Assembly (NCBI RefSeq): GCF_033242265.1
Contig: NZ_BTFW01000001.1
Coordinates: 1,674,001-1,738,000 of the forward strand
DNA from: Novosphingobium sp. IK01
GTDB lineage: Bacteria > Pseudomonadota > Alphaproteobacteria > Sphingomonadales > Sphingomonadaceae
Length of the DNA: 64,000 nt
Direction of reading: 5' to 3'
The position numbers were made by a program, and so were the translations under genes. Below, piece by piece: positions 28,933 through 37,810 of the stretch. Below the pieces are notes generated by a model. That model searched no databases, had not been told where the DNA came from, and saw only the letters and a program-made list of their open reading frames with translations. Numbering within the stretch: position 1 is the first letter of the stretch; the number at the start of each line of letters is the position of its first letter.

Positions 28933-29388
28933 ATGGATCGTATTGACCGCAAGTTGCTGGCTGCCTTGCAAGCAGATTCCCAGGCCTCGCTCGCCCAACT
29001 GGCCGACCGTGTCGGGCTGTCGAGCTCGGCCTGCCACCGCCGAATGCGCGCGCTCGAGGAAACGGGCACGATCACCGGCTATGGCGCGCGGGTCGATCCC
29101 GCGCGGGTCGGCCTCAATCTCCATGCGCTCATCGACATTACCCTCGAAAGCCAGAGCCGCGAGGCGATGGAGCGGTTCGAGGAAGCCACACTGGCCTCGC
29201 CCGACATCCTCGAATGCTCGCTGATGTCGGGCAGCGCCGATTACCGCCTGCGCATCGCCGCCCACGACATGGCCGATTTCGACCGGCTTCACCGCGAATG
29301 CCTGTCGCAATTGCCCGGAGTCAGCGTGATGCACACAGCTTTCGTGATCCGTCCGGTCAAGCCCTGGGTCGGCTATGCGCTGGGCTGA
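28933..29388 (+). CDS. Lrp/AsnC family transcriptional regulator
   Basis: A 151-residue regulator: N-terminal helix-turn-helix (DRIDRKLLAALQADSQASLAQLADRVGLSSSACHRR contains it, about 2-45) and a C-terminal RAM/AsnC effector domain (IDITLES, ECSLMSGSADYRLRI). Such proteins sense amino acids and act on nearby or distant operons. The gene is followed after 15 bases by a serine hydrolase gene. The effector is not predictable. Confidence 0.93.
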   Translation: MDRIDRKLLAALQADSQASLAQLADRVGLSSSACHRRMRALEETGTITGYGARVDPARVGLNLHALIDITLESQSREAMERFEEATLASPDILECSLMSGSADYRLRIAAHDMADFDRLHRECLSQLPGVSVMHTAFVIRPVKPWVGYALG

Positions 29389-29403
29389 ACCGCGCGCAGC
29401 CTG

Positions 29404-30576
29404 ATGATAGTAGGACGACGCGCCCTGCTTGGCCTGCTGGGCACGGCGGCGCTGGCCTTGGACCCCGCACGGGCCCGCGCGGCCTCGGGCGGCCCGTTTC
29501 CCCGGTCCCCGCGCGAGGCTGAACGCCTGCGCCGCCGCGTTGCCGTCCCCGCGCTCACGGCGGGCTGGAACGGCCCCGAAGGGCCGGAAGAAACCTGCGC
29601 GGGCCTGCGCATGGCCGGCGCATCGGCCAGCGTCGAACCGGGCGATTGCTGGCACTGGGGCTCGATCACCAAGCCCGCCACCGCCACCCTCATCGCGCGC
29701 GCGGTCGAGGCGGGCGAACTGGCCTGGGACGAACCACTGGCCGCGCGCCTTGGCCCCCTGCTGCCCCGTGCGTCCGCGTCGCGGTGGCATCCGCAATGGC
29801 GCGGGCTGACCCTGCTCCACCTGCTCTCCCATCGCAGCGGCTTTGCCCGGCTGGACAACGACCCGGAAATGGACGCCTTCCCGCCCGAGGAGGCCGATCC
29901 GCGCGCCAGCCGCCTCGCGCTCACCGCGCTGACCCTCGCCCGCCCGCCCGAGGCCGTCCCCGGCGCCCGTTTCATCTATTCCAACCGCAACTACATCGTG
30001 GCCGCTGCCATGCTCGAAGCGGCCACCGGGCGCCCGTGGGAAGACCTGATGCGCGAACGCCTGTTCGCCCCGCTGGCCATGGAGGGCGCAGGCTTCGGCC
30101 CGCCCGAACTGTTCCCCGCGCTGCCCGATCCCAATGAAGCCGATCCCCATGAAGCCGATCCGGGCACACCGGCGCCGTTTTCCCCGCTCCAGCCGGTCGG
30201 CCACGCCTGGTGGCCGGGCCAGCGCGGCGTCCCCCATCCCCCCGGCGTGCCCCCGCAGGACAACCCCGCCGTGGCCGGCCCCGCCGCGCGGCTCCACGCG
30301 CCCATGGCCGCGATGATCCGCTTTCTCGAAGCCCATCGCACCCGCGCCCCGCTGCTGCGCCCGGCGACATGGGACCGGCTGCACACCCCGCCCTTCGGCG
30401 GCCCTTACGCACTGGGCTGGGTCGTGCGCGGCGATGGCAGCCTGTGGCACGACGGCAGCAACAACCTGTGGACCGCGCAAGTGCGGATAACCGGATCAGG
30501 ATCGCGCGCGCTGGCCACCAACTGGGGCGACCACACGCGGCTGGCCGCCCCGCTCGAAACCGCGCTCGACAGCTGA
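29404..30576 (+). CDS. secreted serine hydrolase, beta-lactamase/class C-like
   Basis: A 390-residue protein with a twin-arginine-like or Sec signal (GRRALLGLLGTAALAL, cleavage near residue 27). The SxxK motif is in WGSITKPATATL (Ser87-Lys90), the YxN motif in FIYSNRNYIV (about 192-194), and a third-box region near LWHDGSNNLWTA. This is the beta-lactamase-related penicillin-binding/esterase family. It might be an esterase, D-aminopeptidase or PBP; the substrate is unknown. It probably shares a transcript with the Lrp regulator. Confidence 0.85.
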   Translation: MIVGRRALLGLLGTAALALDPARARAASGGPFPRSPREAERLRRRVAVPALTAGWNGPEGPEETCAGLRMAGASASVEPGDCWHWGSITKPATATLIARAVEAGELAWDEPLAARLGPLLPRASASRWHPQWRGLTLLHLLSHRSGFARLDNDPEMDAFPPEEADPRASRLALTALTLARPPEAVPGARFIYSNRNYIVAAAMLEAATGRPWEDLMRERLFAPLAMEGAGFGPPELFPALPDPNEADPHEADPGTPAPFSPLQPVGHAWWPGQRGVPHPPGVPPQDNPAVAGPAARLHAPMAAMIRFLEAHRTRAPLLRPATWDRLHTPPFGGPYALGWVVRGDGSLWHDGSNNLWTAQVRITGSGSRALATNWGDHTRLAAPLETALDS

Positions 30577-30646
30577 AACATCCACCCCGGTTGCGCCTGC
30601 CCGCCGCCCCTTGCACGGGGCCCCGGCGCCTGACACAATCGATCTC

Positions 30647-32347
30647 ATGAGCCAAACCGACTCCCGGCAAAGCCCCTCCCTCCCCGCCCCGAATCCCGCC
30701 ACGAATCCTGCTGATTCAAATGCCGCATTGCCCTGGTGGCATGGGGCCGCGATCTACCAGATCTATCCGCGCAGTTTCGCCGATTCCAATGGCGACGGGA
30801 TCGGCGATCTGGCCGGGATCACCGCCCGGCTCGACCACGTGGCCCGGCTGGGGGCCGATGCGATCTGGATCTCGCCGTTCTTCACCTCGCCGATGCGCGA
30901 TTTCGGGTATGACGTGGCCGACTACTGCGACGTGGACCCGGTGTTCGGCACGCTCGCCGATTTCGACGCGCTGGTCGCCCGCGCCCACGACCTTGGCCTG
31001 AAAGTCACCATCGATCAGGTCTACGCTCATACGTCCGACCAGCACCCGTGGTTCGTCGCCAGCCGCCAGAGCCGCGACAACCCTTATGCCGACTGGTACG
31101 TCTGGGAAGACCCCAAGCCCGATGGCTCGCCCCCGTCGAACTGGCAATCGGTGTTCGGCGGCCCGGCGTGGCGCTGGGACGCGCGGCGCTGCCAGTACTA
31201 CCTGCACAATTTCCTGGCCGAACAGCCGCAGGTCAATGCCCACAACCCGGCGGTGCAGCAGGCGATCCTCGATGTCATGCGCTTCTGGCTCGACCGCGGG
31301 GTCGACGGCTTCCGCATCGACGCGCTCAATTTCCTGATGCACGAGCCCAGCTTGCGCGACAATCCGCCCGCGCCCGACGATGGCCGCCGCCGCACCCGCC
31401 CGTTCGACTATCAGCTCAAGCTCTACAACCAGTCGCACGCCGACATCGTGCCCTTTGTCGAGCGGCTGCGCGCGCTGTGCGACAGCTATGGCGCGATCTT
31501 CACCGTCGCCGAAGTGGGCGGCGATCAGGCCGAACTGGAAATGAAGGCCTATACCGCCGGGTCCACCCGCCTCAACAGCGCCTATGGCTTCGACTTCCTC
31601 TATGCCGACCGGATCACTCCGGCCATGGTGCGCGACGTGCTCGCCCGCTGGCCCGACGAACCGGGCATGGGCTGGCCCAGCTGGGCGTTTGAAAACCACG
31701 ACGCCCCGCGCGCGATCTCGCGCTGGACAAGGCCCGATACCCACCCGGACATGCGCGATGCCCATGGCCGCATGAAGGCCGTTCTGTTTGCCGCGCTGCG
31801 TGGCAACATCATCGTCTATCAGGGCGAAGAGCTGGGCCTCACCCAGGTCGAGATCCCCTTCGAACTGCTGCAAGACCCCGAGGCTATCGCCAACTGGCCG
31901 CTGACCCTCTCGCGCGATGGCGCGCGCACCCCGCTGCCATGGCAGGCCGAAGGCGCGATGGGCGGTTTTACCGAAGGGGAAACCCCCTGGCTCCCGCTGG
32001 GCGAGGAAAACCTCGCCCGCGCGGTCGACCGGCAAGAGGCCGACCCGGCCTCGATCCTGTCGCTGACCACGCGCCTGCTCCACTTGCGGCGCACCTGCCC
32101 GCCGCTGCGCCACGGCAGCTTCGATGTGCTCCACGCGGATGAAACGGTGCTCGCCGTGCGCCGCATGCACGCGGGCAAGGCGGTTCTGGCCGTGCTCAAC
32201 ATGAGCGACCAGACCTGCCCCTGGCCCGAAGGCCTGCCGCCACACGCCGCCGTGCCACACACCGCCGTACTGGTTGCCGAAAACGGAGCGGCACCCGGCG
32301 CGCCCTTGCCCGCCTATGCCGCCCTCATTGTCGAGGAACCGGCCTGA
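30647..32347 (+). CDS. GH13 alpha-glucosidase / oligo-1,6-glucosidase
   Basis: A 566-residue glycoside hydrolase family 13 enzyme. YQIYPRSFADSNGDGIGDL is the diagnostic start of the (beta/alpha)8 barrel. Region II GFRIDALNF carries the nucleophile Asp (about 224), region III FTVAEVGG the acid Glu (about 288), and region IV FENHDAPR the third acidic residue (about 351). It hydrolyses alpha-linked glucose at non-reducing ends of maltose- or isomaltose-type oligosaccharides. There is no signal peptide, so it is cytosolic. The ATG at 30647 is preferred to an upstream TTG at 30611. Confidence 0.92.
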   Translation: MSQTDSRQSPSLPAPNPATNPADSNAALPWWHGAAIYQIYPRSFADSNGDGIGDLAGITARLDHVARLGADAIWISPFFTSPMRDFGYDVADYCDVDPVFGTLADFDALVARAHDLGLKVTIDQVYAHTSDQHPWFVASRQSRDNPYADWYVWEDPKPDGSPPSNWQSVFGGPAWRWDARRCQYYLHNFLAEQPQVNAHNPAVQQAILDVMRFWLDRGVDGFRIDALNFLMHEPSLRDNPPAPDDGRRRTRPFDYQLKLYNQSHADIVPFVERLRALCDSYGAIFTVAEVGGDQAELEMKAYTAGSTRLNSAYGFDFLYADRITPAMVRDVLARWPDEPGMGWPSWAFENHDAPRAISRWTRPDTHPDMRDAHGRMKAVLFAALRGNIIVYQGEELGLTQVEIPFELLQDPEAIANWPLTLSRDGARTPLPWQAEGAMGGFTEGETPWLPLGEENLARAVDRQEADPASILSLTTRLLHLRRTCPPLRHGSFDVLHADETVLAVRRMHAGKAVLAVLNMSDQTCPWPEGLPPHAAVPHTAVLVAENGAAPGAPLPAYAALIVEEPA

Positions 32348-32354
32348 TCCCCGC

Positions 32355-33137
32355 TCAGAACGGCATCCAGGACTGCTTGGGGGTGAACTTCATGTAGCCC
32401 GCGTTGACACCCAGACGCAGGCCCACCCCCATGCGCACCGGGATCAGCACGATATTGCCGCGCCGCAGATAGCTGACGTTGAAACCGCCAACGAGATAGG
32501 CCTGCCCCTCGCCCGCACCAAAACGGTGATACATGTCGGCCGTATCGTAGAGGTTGTAGACCAGCACGAACGTGCTGCCCGCATTGGCCCCGGCATCGAA
32601 GCCGATCGAAGGCCCGGTCCAGTAGACCGGCATGGTGCCCTCGATCTTGTGGTGCAAGGTGCCCGAGCCATAGCGCAGGCCGACCACGAAGGCGCCGCCC
32701 GCCTCGCGCCCGGTGATATAGCCGATCGGCTCACCCTGCTTCTTGAGAATGTCACGGATCATCATCGCCAGACCCGAAGCGCCCTTGCCGAAGACCCCTT
32801 CGGCGGCCCCGATCAGGTCGTCCTCGTGCCACGACTGCCCGTTCCCCGGGGTCGCCTGACCGCTGACCGAAGGGGCGACATAAGGCGTGGTGCCAGCCGA
32901 ACCGGCAGGGGCCGGAGCCTGATAGGGCGCCTGCTCCACCGGCGCGGATGCAGGCGGCGCAGGCGAAACGGGCGCGGGCGCGGCGGGCGTGGTGCCCGGC
33001 TGGGCCGCCAGATCGCCATCGATCGCCGAATTGGGATCAATGGTCTGCACCTGTGCCCGTGCCACAGGCGCGAGGGCCAGCGACAGGCCCGCCATGGCAC
33101 CGATGACAGCCAGTCTGCGGTGAATCGAACTCTTCAT
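32355..33137 (-). CDS. DUF1134 (EipA-like) envelope protein
   Basis: A 260-residue exported protein with signal peptide (to about residue 30, VARAQ). A Pro/Ala-rich linker (about 35-90) is followed by the DUF1134 domain, with Gly-rich, beta-strand-like segments GEAGGAF-like, LRYGSGTLHHKIEG, GPSIGFDAGANAGSTFVLVYNL and VGLRLGVNAGYMKFTP. In Brucella the related EipA is needed for envelope integrity, and a similar role is inferred. The start chosen is the Met at 33137 with a GGGAG upstream. It converges with the GH13 gene. Confidence 0.85.
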   Translation of the reverse strand: MKSSIHRRLAVIGAMAGLSLALAPVARAQVQTIDPNSAIDGDLAAQPGTTPAAPAPVSPAPPASAPVEQAPYQAPAPAGSAGTTPYVAPSVSGQATPGNGQSWHEDDLIGAAEGVFGKGASGLAMMIRDILKKQGEPIGYITGREAGGAFVVGLRYGSGTLHHKIEGTMPVYWTGPSIGFDAGANAGSTFVLVYNLYDTADMYHRFGAGEGQAYLVGGFNVSYLRRGNIVLIPVRMGVGLRLGVNAGYMKFTPKQSWMPF

Positions 33138-33450
33138 CATGTCTCCCGTCCCCACGGTCACGGTCGGATCAAAGCCCAGGCCTCAGGCAGCCAAGCGAAA
33201 GCACCTGGCCGGGGCAAGCCGACCGCCCCAATCCTTGCCAAGTTTTCCCCATCACAATGAACGGGCGATGAGCCGAATCGAAATTGCACCCAAATCGAGC
33301 CTGTCCGCACCAAAACCGGGCCATCCCGCACCAAGAGCATCAGACACCAGATGATCAGGCCCCGGATAATCAGGCTGGGGAAAAATCCGCAACGACCGCT
33401 TGCCCCCCGCCGCAACCCCCGTTATGAGCCCACCAACGCCGCTGCGATCC
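33138..33450. other. 313-base spacer between DUF1134 gene and tRNA-Ser
   Basis: This stretch must hold the promoters for the DUF1134 gene (leftward) and tRNA-Ser (rightward). I see no coding region, strong hairpin or repeat in it apart from short direct matches ATCAGGC. Both strands' open frames here lack family features and Shine-Dalgarno sequences. Confidence 0.5.
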
Positions 33451-33540
33451 GGAGACGTGGGTGAGTGGCTGAAACCAACGGTTTGCTAAACCGTCGTACT
33501 GGTAAATCCGGTACCGAGGGTTCGAATCCCTCCGTCTCCG
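33451..33540 (+). tRNA. tRNA-Ser (anticodon GCT)
   Basis: A 90-base class II tRNA. Acceptor arm GGAGACG pairs with CGTCTCC. The anticodon arm has stems ACGGT/ACCGT around loop TTGCTAA, with anticodon GCT at 33485-33487 (reads AGC and AGT). A long variable arm follows (CGTACTGGTAAATCCGGTACC region), then the T loop GGTTCGAATCC. The encoded CCA follows at 33541-33543. Confidence 0.97.
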
Positions 33541-33541
33541 C

Positions 33542-33564
33542 CACCGCATCGCTTGCGGTGTTTT
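33542..33564 (+). terminator. intrinsic terminator of tRNA-Ser
   Basis: CACCGCA and TGCGGTG form a seven-base stem around TCGCT, followed directly by TTTTCT. It begins within the CCA end of the tRNA gene. Confidence 0.8.
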
Positions 33565-33625
33565 CTCTGACAGATTCGAACTCATCCGCGCAGGATGGTC
33601 CGCCAGCGAGGGCTGGCAGTGGCCC

Positions 33626-34129
33626 TTATGGCTCGGGGCGGTATTTTGCTTCGTAGAATGCCTTTTTTTCGCGGCGGGTCATTGCCTTGGTGCTTTCGCC
33701 GCGCGTCAGGGCATCGGCGATATAGGCGCCGGTTGAGCGGATGACGCGCGCCGGGACTCCGACGGCGACGCTGTTGGCGGGGATGTCCCGCGTGACCACC
33801 GCGCCTGCGCCGATCACGACATTGTCGCCGATGGTCACACCCGGCATGATGATCGCCCCATAGCCGAGGAAAACATTGCTGCCCACGACGATGGGTTTCA
33901 CCATGTCGATCTGCGGATGCACGCTCCGGGCAACCCAGACGCCGCCATCATGCGTCTCGAAGCGCACCCGTGTCGCGCTCACCCGGTCCCCCAGCGTGAT
34001 CAGGTAGGGTTCGGACGAGAAATCGACATCCAGAAGCCGGCATCCCTTGCCCAGCTTCACGCCGATGCTGCGGGCATAGGCCTCGGGCGCGCGTGATCTG
34101 AGAACCCGCTGCCAGATTTTCCCGAACAT
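33626..34129 (-). CDS. hexapeptide-repeat acyltransferase
   Basis: A 167-residue left-handed beta-helix protein of the LbetaH/CysE-WbbJ type. The repeats run through VDFSSEPYLITLGDRV, IVVGSNVFLGYGAIIMPGVTIGDNVVIGAGAVVTRDIPANSVAVGVPARVI, with the catalytic His probably in FETHDGG or SVHPQ. Such enzymes O-acetylate sugars in capsule or lipopolysaccharide. The gene is alone and in a slightly lower-GC stretch, so it may be of foreign origin; no sugar-nucleotide genes are adjacent. Confidence 0.88.
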   Translation of the reverse strand: MFGKIWQRVLRSRAPEAYARSIGVKLGKGCRLLDVDFSSEPYLITLGDRVSATRVRFETHDGGVWVARSVHPQIDMVKPIVVGSNVFLGYGAIIMPGVTIGDNVVIGAGAVVTRDIPANSVAVGVPARVIRSTGAYIADALTRGESTKAMTRREKKAFYEAKYRPEP

Positions 34130-34292
34130 GCCCGCGCGCCCCTTTTGCCATGGAACAGGGCGATCCTAATCCAAGGCCTGTCGCCCCGCCATGCGACCCT
34201 GCCAAATCCGTGCAGTTTCAGGTGACAGGAACGGGGATCGGCTCCGTCCCCTCGCTGCTCATGCGAAGGGGACGGAAGGCCCATCCCGCCTG

Positions 34293-35495
34293 TCACCCCG
34301 CCAGCGCGGGCCCGCCCAGATCGTCGATCGCGGCCTGCGGCTGCGTAAACCAGCGCGCGCCCTGCGCGGTCACATGCATGTGATCCTCAAGCCGCACGCC
34401 GAAGCGTCCGGGCACGACGATCATCGGCTCGTTCGAGAAGCACATTCCCGGTTCGAGCACGGTGCGGTCGCCGCGCACCAGATAGGCCGGTTCGTGGATC
34501 GACAGGCCGATGCCATGGCCGGTGCGATGGGGCAGCCCCGGCAGGGCATAGTCGGGCCCCAGCCCGGCGCGGACCAGCACCGCGCGCGCGGCATTGTCGA
34601 CGCTTTCACAGGTTTCGCCGGGGCGCACGGCGTCGAAGGCGGCCTGCTGGGCTTCCTTCTCGATGGCCCAGATGTCGCGGATGTCCTGCGGGACCGAACC
34701 AAACGCATATGTCCGCGTGATGTCGGAATGATAGCCCTCGATCGTGCAGCCGGTATCGACGAGCACGAGCTGGCCTTCCTCCAGCGCACGGTCGCCGGGA
34801 AGCCCATGGGGATAGGCGGTCGCCTCGCCGAACTGGACGATGCAGAAGCTCGACCCGCTCGCCCCGAGGCGGCGATGGGCCGCGTCGATGAAGCGGACCA
34901 CCTCGCTCTGGCGGATGCCGGGGTGCAGGATGCGCGCGGCGGCATGCTGGACCACCAGCGTCATCGCCTTGGCCTGCTGCATCAGCGCCAGTTCGGCGGC
35001 AGACTTGACCATGCGGCACTGCTTGATCACCGGCATGGCATCGACCAGCCCCACTGTTCCGGCCGCGCGGATGCGCTCGGCAAAGTGGAACGGCAGTTCC
35101 GGATCGATGGCCAGCGTGCGCGCGCCGATCTCGCGCAGGGCGTCGATCACCAGCGCGACCGGGTCTTCGTCTTCCTGCCACGAGCGGATCTCGACCGGAA
35201 CGGCCAGATCGGCTTCGAGCGTGCCGATCTCGAAGTGCGGGCAGATCATGATCGGCGTGCGGCCGGGGGCCAGCAGCATCGAGACGAGGCGTTCGCTCTG
35301 GCCCCAGGGCAGCCCGGTGAAATAGCGCAGCGAGGCCCCGGCATCGACCAGCAGCGCATCGGCGCCAAGGGCCTGGGTCAGCGTGCGGGCGCGGTCCATC
35401 CGCGCCTCGCGCTCGGCCGGGGAAATCGCGGGGGCACGGTCGGTCCAGGGGGACAGACGGTCCAGTTCGGTCTGCGCGGTCGATCCGCCAATCAT
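34293..35495 (-). CDS. M24 family Xaa-Pro aminopeptidase/dipeptidase
   Basis: A 400-residue pita-bread-fold metallopeptidase. The N-terminal creatinase-like domain includes LRYFTGLPWGQSERL; the catalytic domain shows the metal ligands in VDTG, HSDITRT, GHGIG, NEPMI and RLEDH (Asp, Asp, His, Glu, Glu). This family hydrolyses dipeptides or N-terminal residues in front of proline. It lacks a signal peptide, so it acts in the cytosol. It is 14 bases after the D-amino-acid dehydrogenase gene on the same strand, in the unit behind a GTATAC operator. The likely role is to release Pro or Hyp from imported peptides (inference). Confidence 0.88.
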   Translation of the reverse strand: MIGGSTAQTELDRLSPWTDRAPAISPAEREARMDRARTLTQALGADALLVDAGASLRYFTGLPWGQSERLVSMLLAPGRTPIMICPHFEIGTLEADLAVPVEIRSWQEDEDPVALVIDALREIGARTLAIDPELPFHFAERIRAAGTVGLVDAMPVIKQCRMVKSAAELALMQQAKAMTLVVQHAAARILHPGIRQSEVVRFIDAAHRRLGASGSSFCIVQFGEATAYPHGLPGDRALEEGQLVLVDTGCTIEGYHSDITRTYAFGSVPQDIRDIWAIEKEAQQAAFDAVRPGETCESVDNAARAVLVRAGLGPDYALPGLPHRTGHGIGLSIHEPAYLVRGDRTVLEPGMCFSNEPMIVVPGRFGVRLEDHMHVTAQGARWFTQPQAAIDDLGGPALAG

Positions 35496-35509
35496 CGTAT
35501 TTCCAGTCC

Positions 35510-36760
35510 TTATGCGAAACGGGCAAGGTCAAAGGGCGCCAGCGCACCGGCCTGCGCCGTGTCCCCGATCATGTCCGCGACCAGCCGCGCGGTGATCGGG
35601 GCCAGCGTGAGGCCCAGATGCTGATGCCCGAAGGCGTAGAAGAGGTTGTCGAGCCGGGCCGAGCGGCCAATGGCGGGCAGATAATCGGGCAGGGTCGGGC
35701 GGCAGCCCATCCAGCGGGCAAACGGCCCGGCAACGGGCAGGCCAAGCTGCGCAATATGCGTTTCGAGCCGCTCCCACTTGCGTGGGTCTGCCGGGGCATC
35801 GGGATCGCCCAGTTCGACGAAGCTGGCCGCCTGAACACAAGTCCGATAGCGCGTGACGATCATCCCGCGCTCCTCGAACACCACCGGGGGCATGTCGGCG
35901 GGCCACTCGCCATCTTCCACTTTGGCCCGCACATGATAGCCGCGCTCGGCGATCATCGGCACGGCATGACCCAGCCCCTCCATCAGCGCGCGCGAACGGA
36001 TACCCGCGCAGACCAGCACGCGGTCCACCGCGTCCAGAACCGGTGCGCGCCCGGCGATCCGCACGATCCGCGTGCGATCCCTGTCGGGGACGAGCGCCGC
36101 CTTTTCGTCGACCAGTGTTCCTCCGCTGCGCACGAAGGCCGCGCGCAAGGCCGTGCGCAATTCGCCCAGATCGGCAATCTGGGCCGTGCCCGAAAAGTGC
36201 ACCGCGCCCGCCACGGGCCGGGTGGTCAGCGCGGAGAGCCGCGCAAGGTCGGGCGCGGTCGCGGCGCGGACTGTCGCGGTGCCGGTGTCTGCCGCTTCCC
36301 ACGCGGCCTGCCCGGCCTGCGCCGCGGCGGCATCCTGCCAGAGCACGAAATGCCCGTCGTTGCGCAAAAGGCCGGGTTGGCCGAGCGCCGCAACCCGCGC
36401 CTGCCAGGCGGGCAATGCCTGCGCCATCAGCGGGCGCATCGCCGCGCATCCGGCCCGGAACCGCGCCGGGGCCGAGGCCGCGAGCAACCGCATCCCGAAG
36501 GGCATCCACCGCGCGATGGCGCCGGGCGGAAAGGCCAGCGGCCCGCCGCGCGTGAACAGGCGTCCGGGCACGCTGCGCAAGCTTTCGAGCGAGGCGAGCG
36601 GCTCGACCTGCTCGGTGGCGACATGCCCCGCATTGCCCCACGAGGGTGCCTGCGCGCGCGGGTCGTCATCGACCAGCACGACACCATGCCCGGCTTCCAG
36701 CAAATCCAGCCCGGCGCACAGCCCGACCACCCCGCCGCCGACGATACCGATGAGACCCAC
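35510..36760 (-). CDS. FAD-dependent D-amino-acid dehydrogenase, probable D-hydroxyproline dehydrogenase
   Basis: A 416-residue DadA-type flavoprotein. The dinucleotide motif is GIVGGGVVGLCAGLDLLEAG at the very start, and the FAD/substrate end is GHQHLGLTLAPITARL. The GTG start at 36760 has GGAG upstream. Members of this group oxidise D-amino acids; in hydroxyproline degradation they convert cis-4-hydroxy-D-proline to pyrroline-4-hydroxy-2-carboxylate. The epimerase and DapA-like deaminase are encoded 11 kb away in the same locus, which supports that role. Use of D-proline or D-alanine is possible. A GTATAC palindrome lies 32 bases upstream. Confidence 0.85.
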   Translation of the reverse strand: MGLIGIVGGGVVGLCAGLDLLEAGHGVVLVDDDPRAQAPSWGNAGHVATEQVEPLASLESLRSVPGRLFTRGGPLAFPPGAIARWMPFGMRLLAASAPARFRAGCAAMRPLMAQALPAWQARVAALGQPGLLRNDGHFVLWQDAAAAQAGQAAWEAADTGTATVRAATAPDLARLSALTTRPVAGAVHFSGTAQIADLGELRTALRAAFVRSGGTLVDEKAALVPDRDRTRIVRIAGRAPVLDAVDRVLVCAGIRSRALMEGLGHAVPMIAERGYHVRAKVEDGEWPADMPPVVFEERGMIVTRYRTCVQAASFVELGDPDAPADPRKWERLETHIAQLGLPVAGPFARWMGCRPTLPDYLPAIGRSARLDNLFYAFGHQHLGLTLAPITARLVADMIGDTAQAGALAPFDLARFA

Positions 36761-36783
36761 GAAAACTCCGTTGCAAATGCCAG

Positions 36784-36805
36784 ACCGTATCGTATACCTT
36801 ATATC
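36784..36805. promoter_or_regulatory. GTATAC operator A, before dehydrogenase-M24 unit
   Basis: Core TATCGTATACCTTATA is centred on GTATAC at 36792-36797, 32 bases before the dehydrogenase start. It is the least symmetrical of the five related sites but shares ATCGTATAC and the following TTATAT. Confidence 0.6.
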
Positions 36806-37063
36806 TATCGTCACCCATTCGACAAGGCTCGATGCGCAAGATGATCCGCCGCCTGCCCGATCTTTACCGGTGCTTCCTTTACCGGCGCCCGACCCGCCGC
36901 AAGCGTGCCGCCGTGGCCCTCTTGCGCGCCTTGGGCGCCCACGGACCGGCGCGGGCAGCCCCCGATGGAGCGGATCGCAAAGCAAGCCAATCTTTTGGCG
37001 GATCTTTTCCTCACCCTGCAAACAGCCCTGCGGGACCGGCCCGATTGCAGGCCGCCCGCCGAT

Positions 37064-37085
37064 CATCTACCGTATACGGCAATTC
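37064..37085. promoter_or_regulatory. GTATAC operator B, before the GntR gene
   Basis: CCGTATACGG is a perfect ten-base palindrome at 37070-37079, 54 bases before the GTG of the GntR gene. Its location points to autoregulation of the regulator. Confidence 0.65.
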
Positions 37086-37130
37086 CCTCCGGCGCCATGA
37101 CAGCGCTGTGCCCGATATGGAGATCCACAG

Positions 37131-37787
37131 GTGACAATCGTCGTCCGCACGCTTTCCGAACGCATTTTCGACGTCATTCGCGAAAGAATCGTCGAGGGCA
37201 AGCTCCCCGTGATGGAGCCCGTGCGTCAGGATGCGCTGGCCGCCGAACTGGGGGTCAGCAAGATCCCCCTGCGCGAGGCGCTGGCCCGGCTGGAACACGA
37301 GGGACTGCTGACCAGCCAGGCCAACCGCGGCTGGTTCGTGCGCCCGATGTCGGAAGACCAGGCCGAGGAAATCTACCTGCTGCGTCTGGCCATCGAACCG
37401 GCGGCGGCGGCCTATGCCTGCCTCCACGCCGACGAGGCCGACAGGCAAGCCGCCCGTCACGCCTTTGCCGTGCTCGATACCGCCGCCGCCGGGGACCGTG
37501 GCGAAGTGGCCGTGCGCAACCGCGAATTCCATGTCGCGCTGGTCCGTCCGGGCAAGCGCCTGCTCACCACCCAGCTCGTCGAGCGCCTCGAAGTGCTCGC
37601 CGAACGCTATGTCAGCGCCCACCTCGAACCGGCCGGACGCGGCGACCGCGCCCATACCGAACACAGCGACCTTCTGGCCACCTGGCTCGCCGGGGATGCC
37701 GACAAGGTCAAGACACTGCTCACCGCGCACATTGCCAGCACGCTGGACGATCTGCGCGCCCATTTCAAAGCCAGCCAGACAGGCTGA
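37131..37787 (+). CDS. GntR family (FCD/FadR subfamily) transcriptional regulator
   Basis: A 218-residue regulator with a winged helix (RIFDVIRERIVEGKL, DALAAELGVSKIPLREALARLEHEGLL, about 10-70), then an all-helical FCD effector domain with metal/ligand residues in REFHVALV and TEHSDLLATW. FadR-subfamily proteins usually repress the genes of the pathway whose intermediate they bind. It begins at GTG with GGAG eight bases upstream. It is followed by the permease and GH27 genes in one unit. It is the obvious candidate reader of the five GTATAC palindromes. Confidence 0.92.
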   Translation: MTIVVRTLSERIFDVIRERIVEGKLPVMEPVRQDALAAELGVSKIPLREALARLEHEGLLTSQANRGWFVRPMSEDQAEEIYLLRLAIEPAAAAYACLHADEADRQAARHAFAVLDTAAAGDRGEVAVRNREFHVALVRPGKRLLTTQLVERLEVLAERYVSAHLEPAGRGDRAHTEHSDLLATWLAGDADKVKTLLTAHIASTLDDLRAHFKASQTG

Positions 37788-37810
37788 TCCATACCGTTTC
37801 AGGGGGACCA

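Larger units (their letters stand above)
36761..37130. other. divergent promoter region with two GTATAC sites
   Basis: A 370-base non-coding gap lies between the leftward dehydrogenase gene and the rightward GntR gene. It contains one GTATAC site near each gene (36792 and 37072). The stretch between them is GC-rich and shows no gene with a family match. Confidence 0.7.

Noticed and set aside
33541..33640. Possible phage or island attachment site at the 3' end of tRNA-Ser
   Set aside because: No duplicate of the tRNA end and no integrase gene were seen nearby.
36905..37810. A longer permease start far upstream, through the regulator gene
   Set aside because: The extension runs in another frame of the GntR gene, and ATG 37811 has a good ribosome binding site and matches the family N-terminus.
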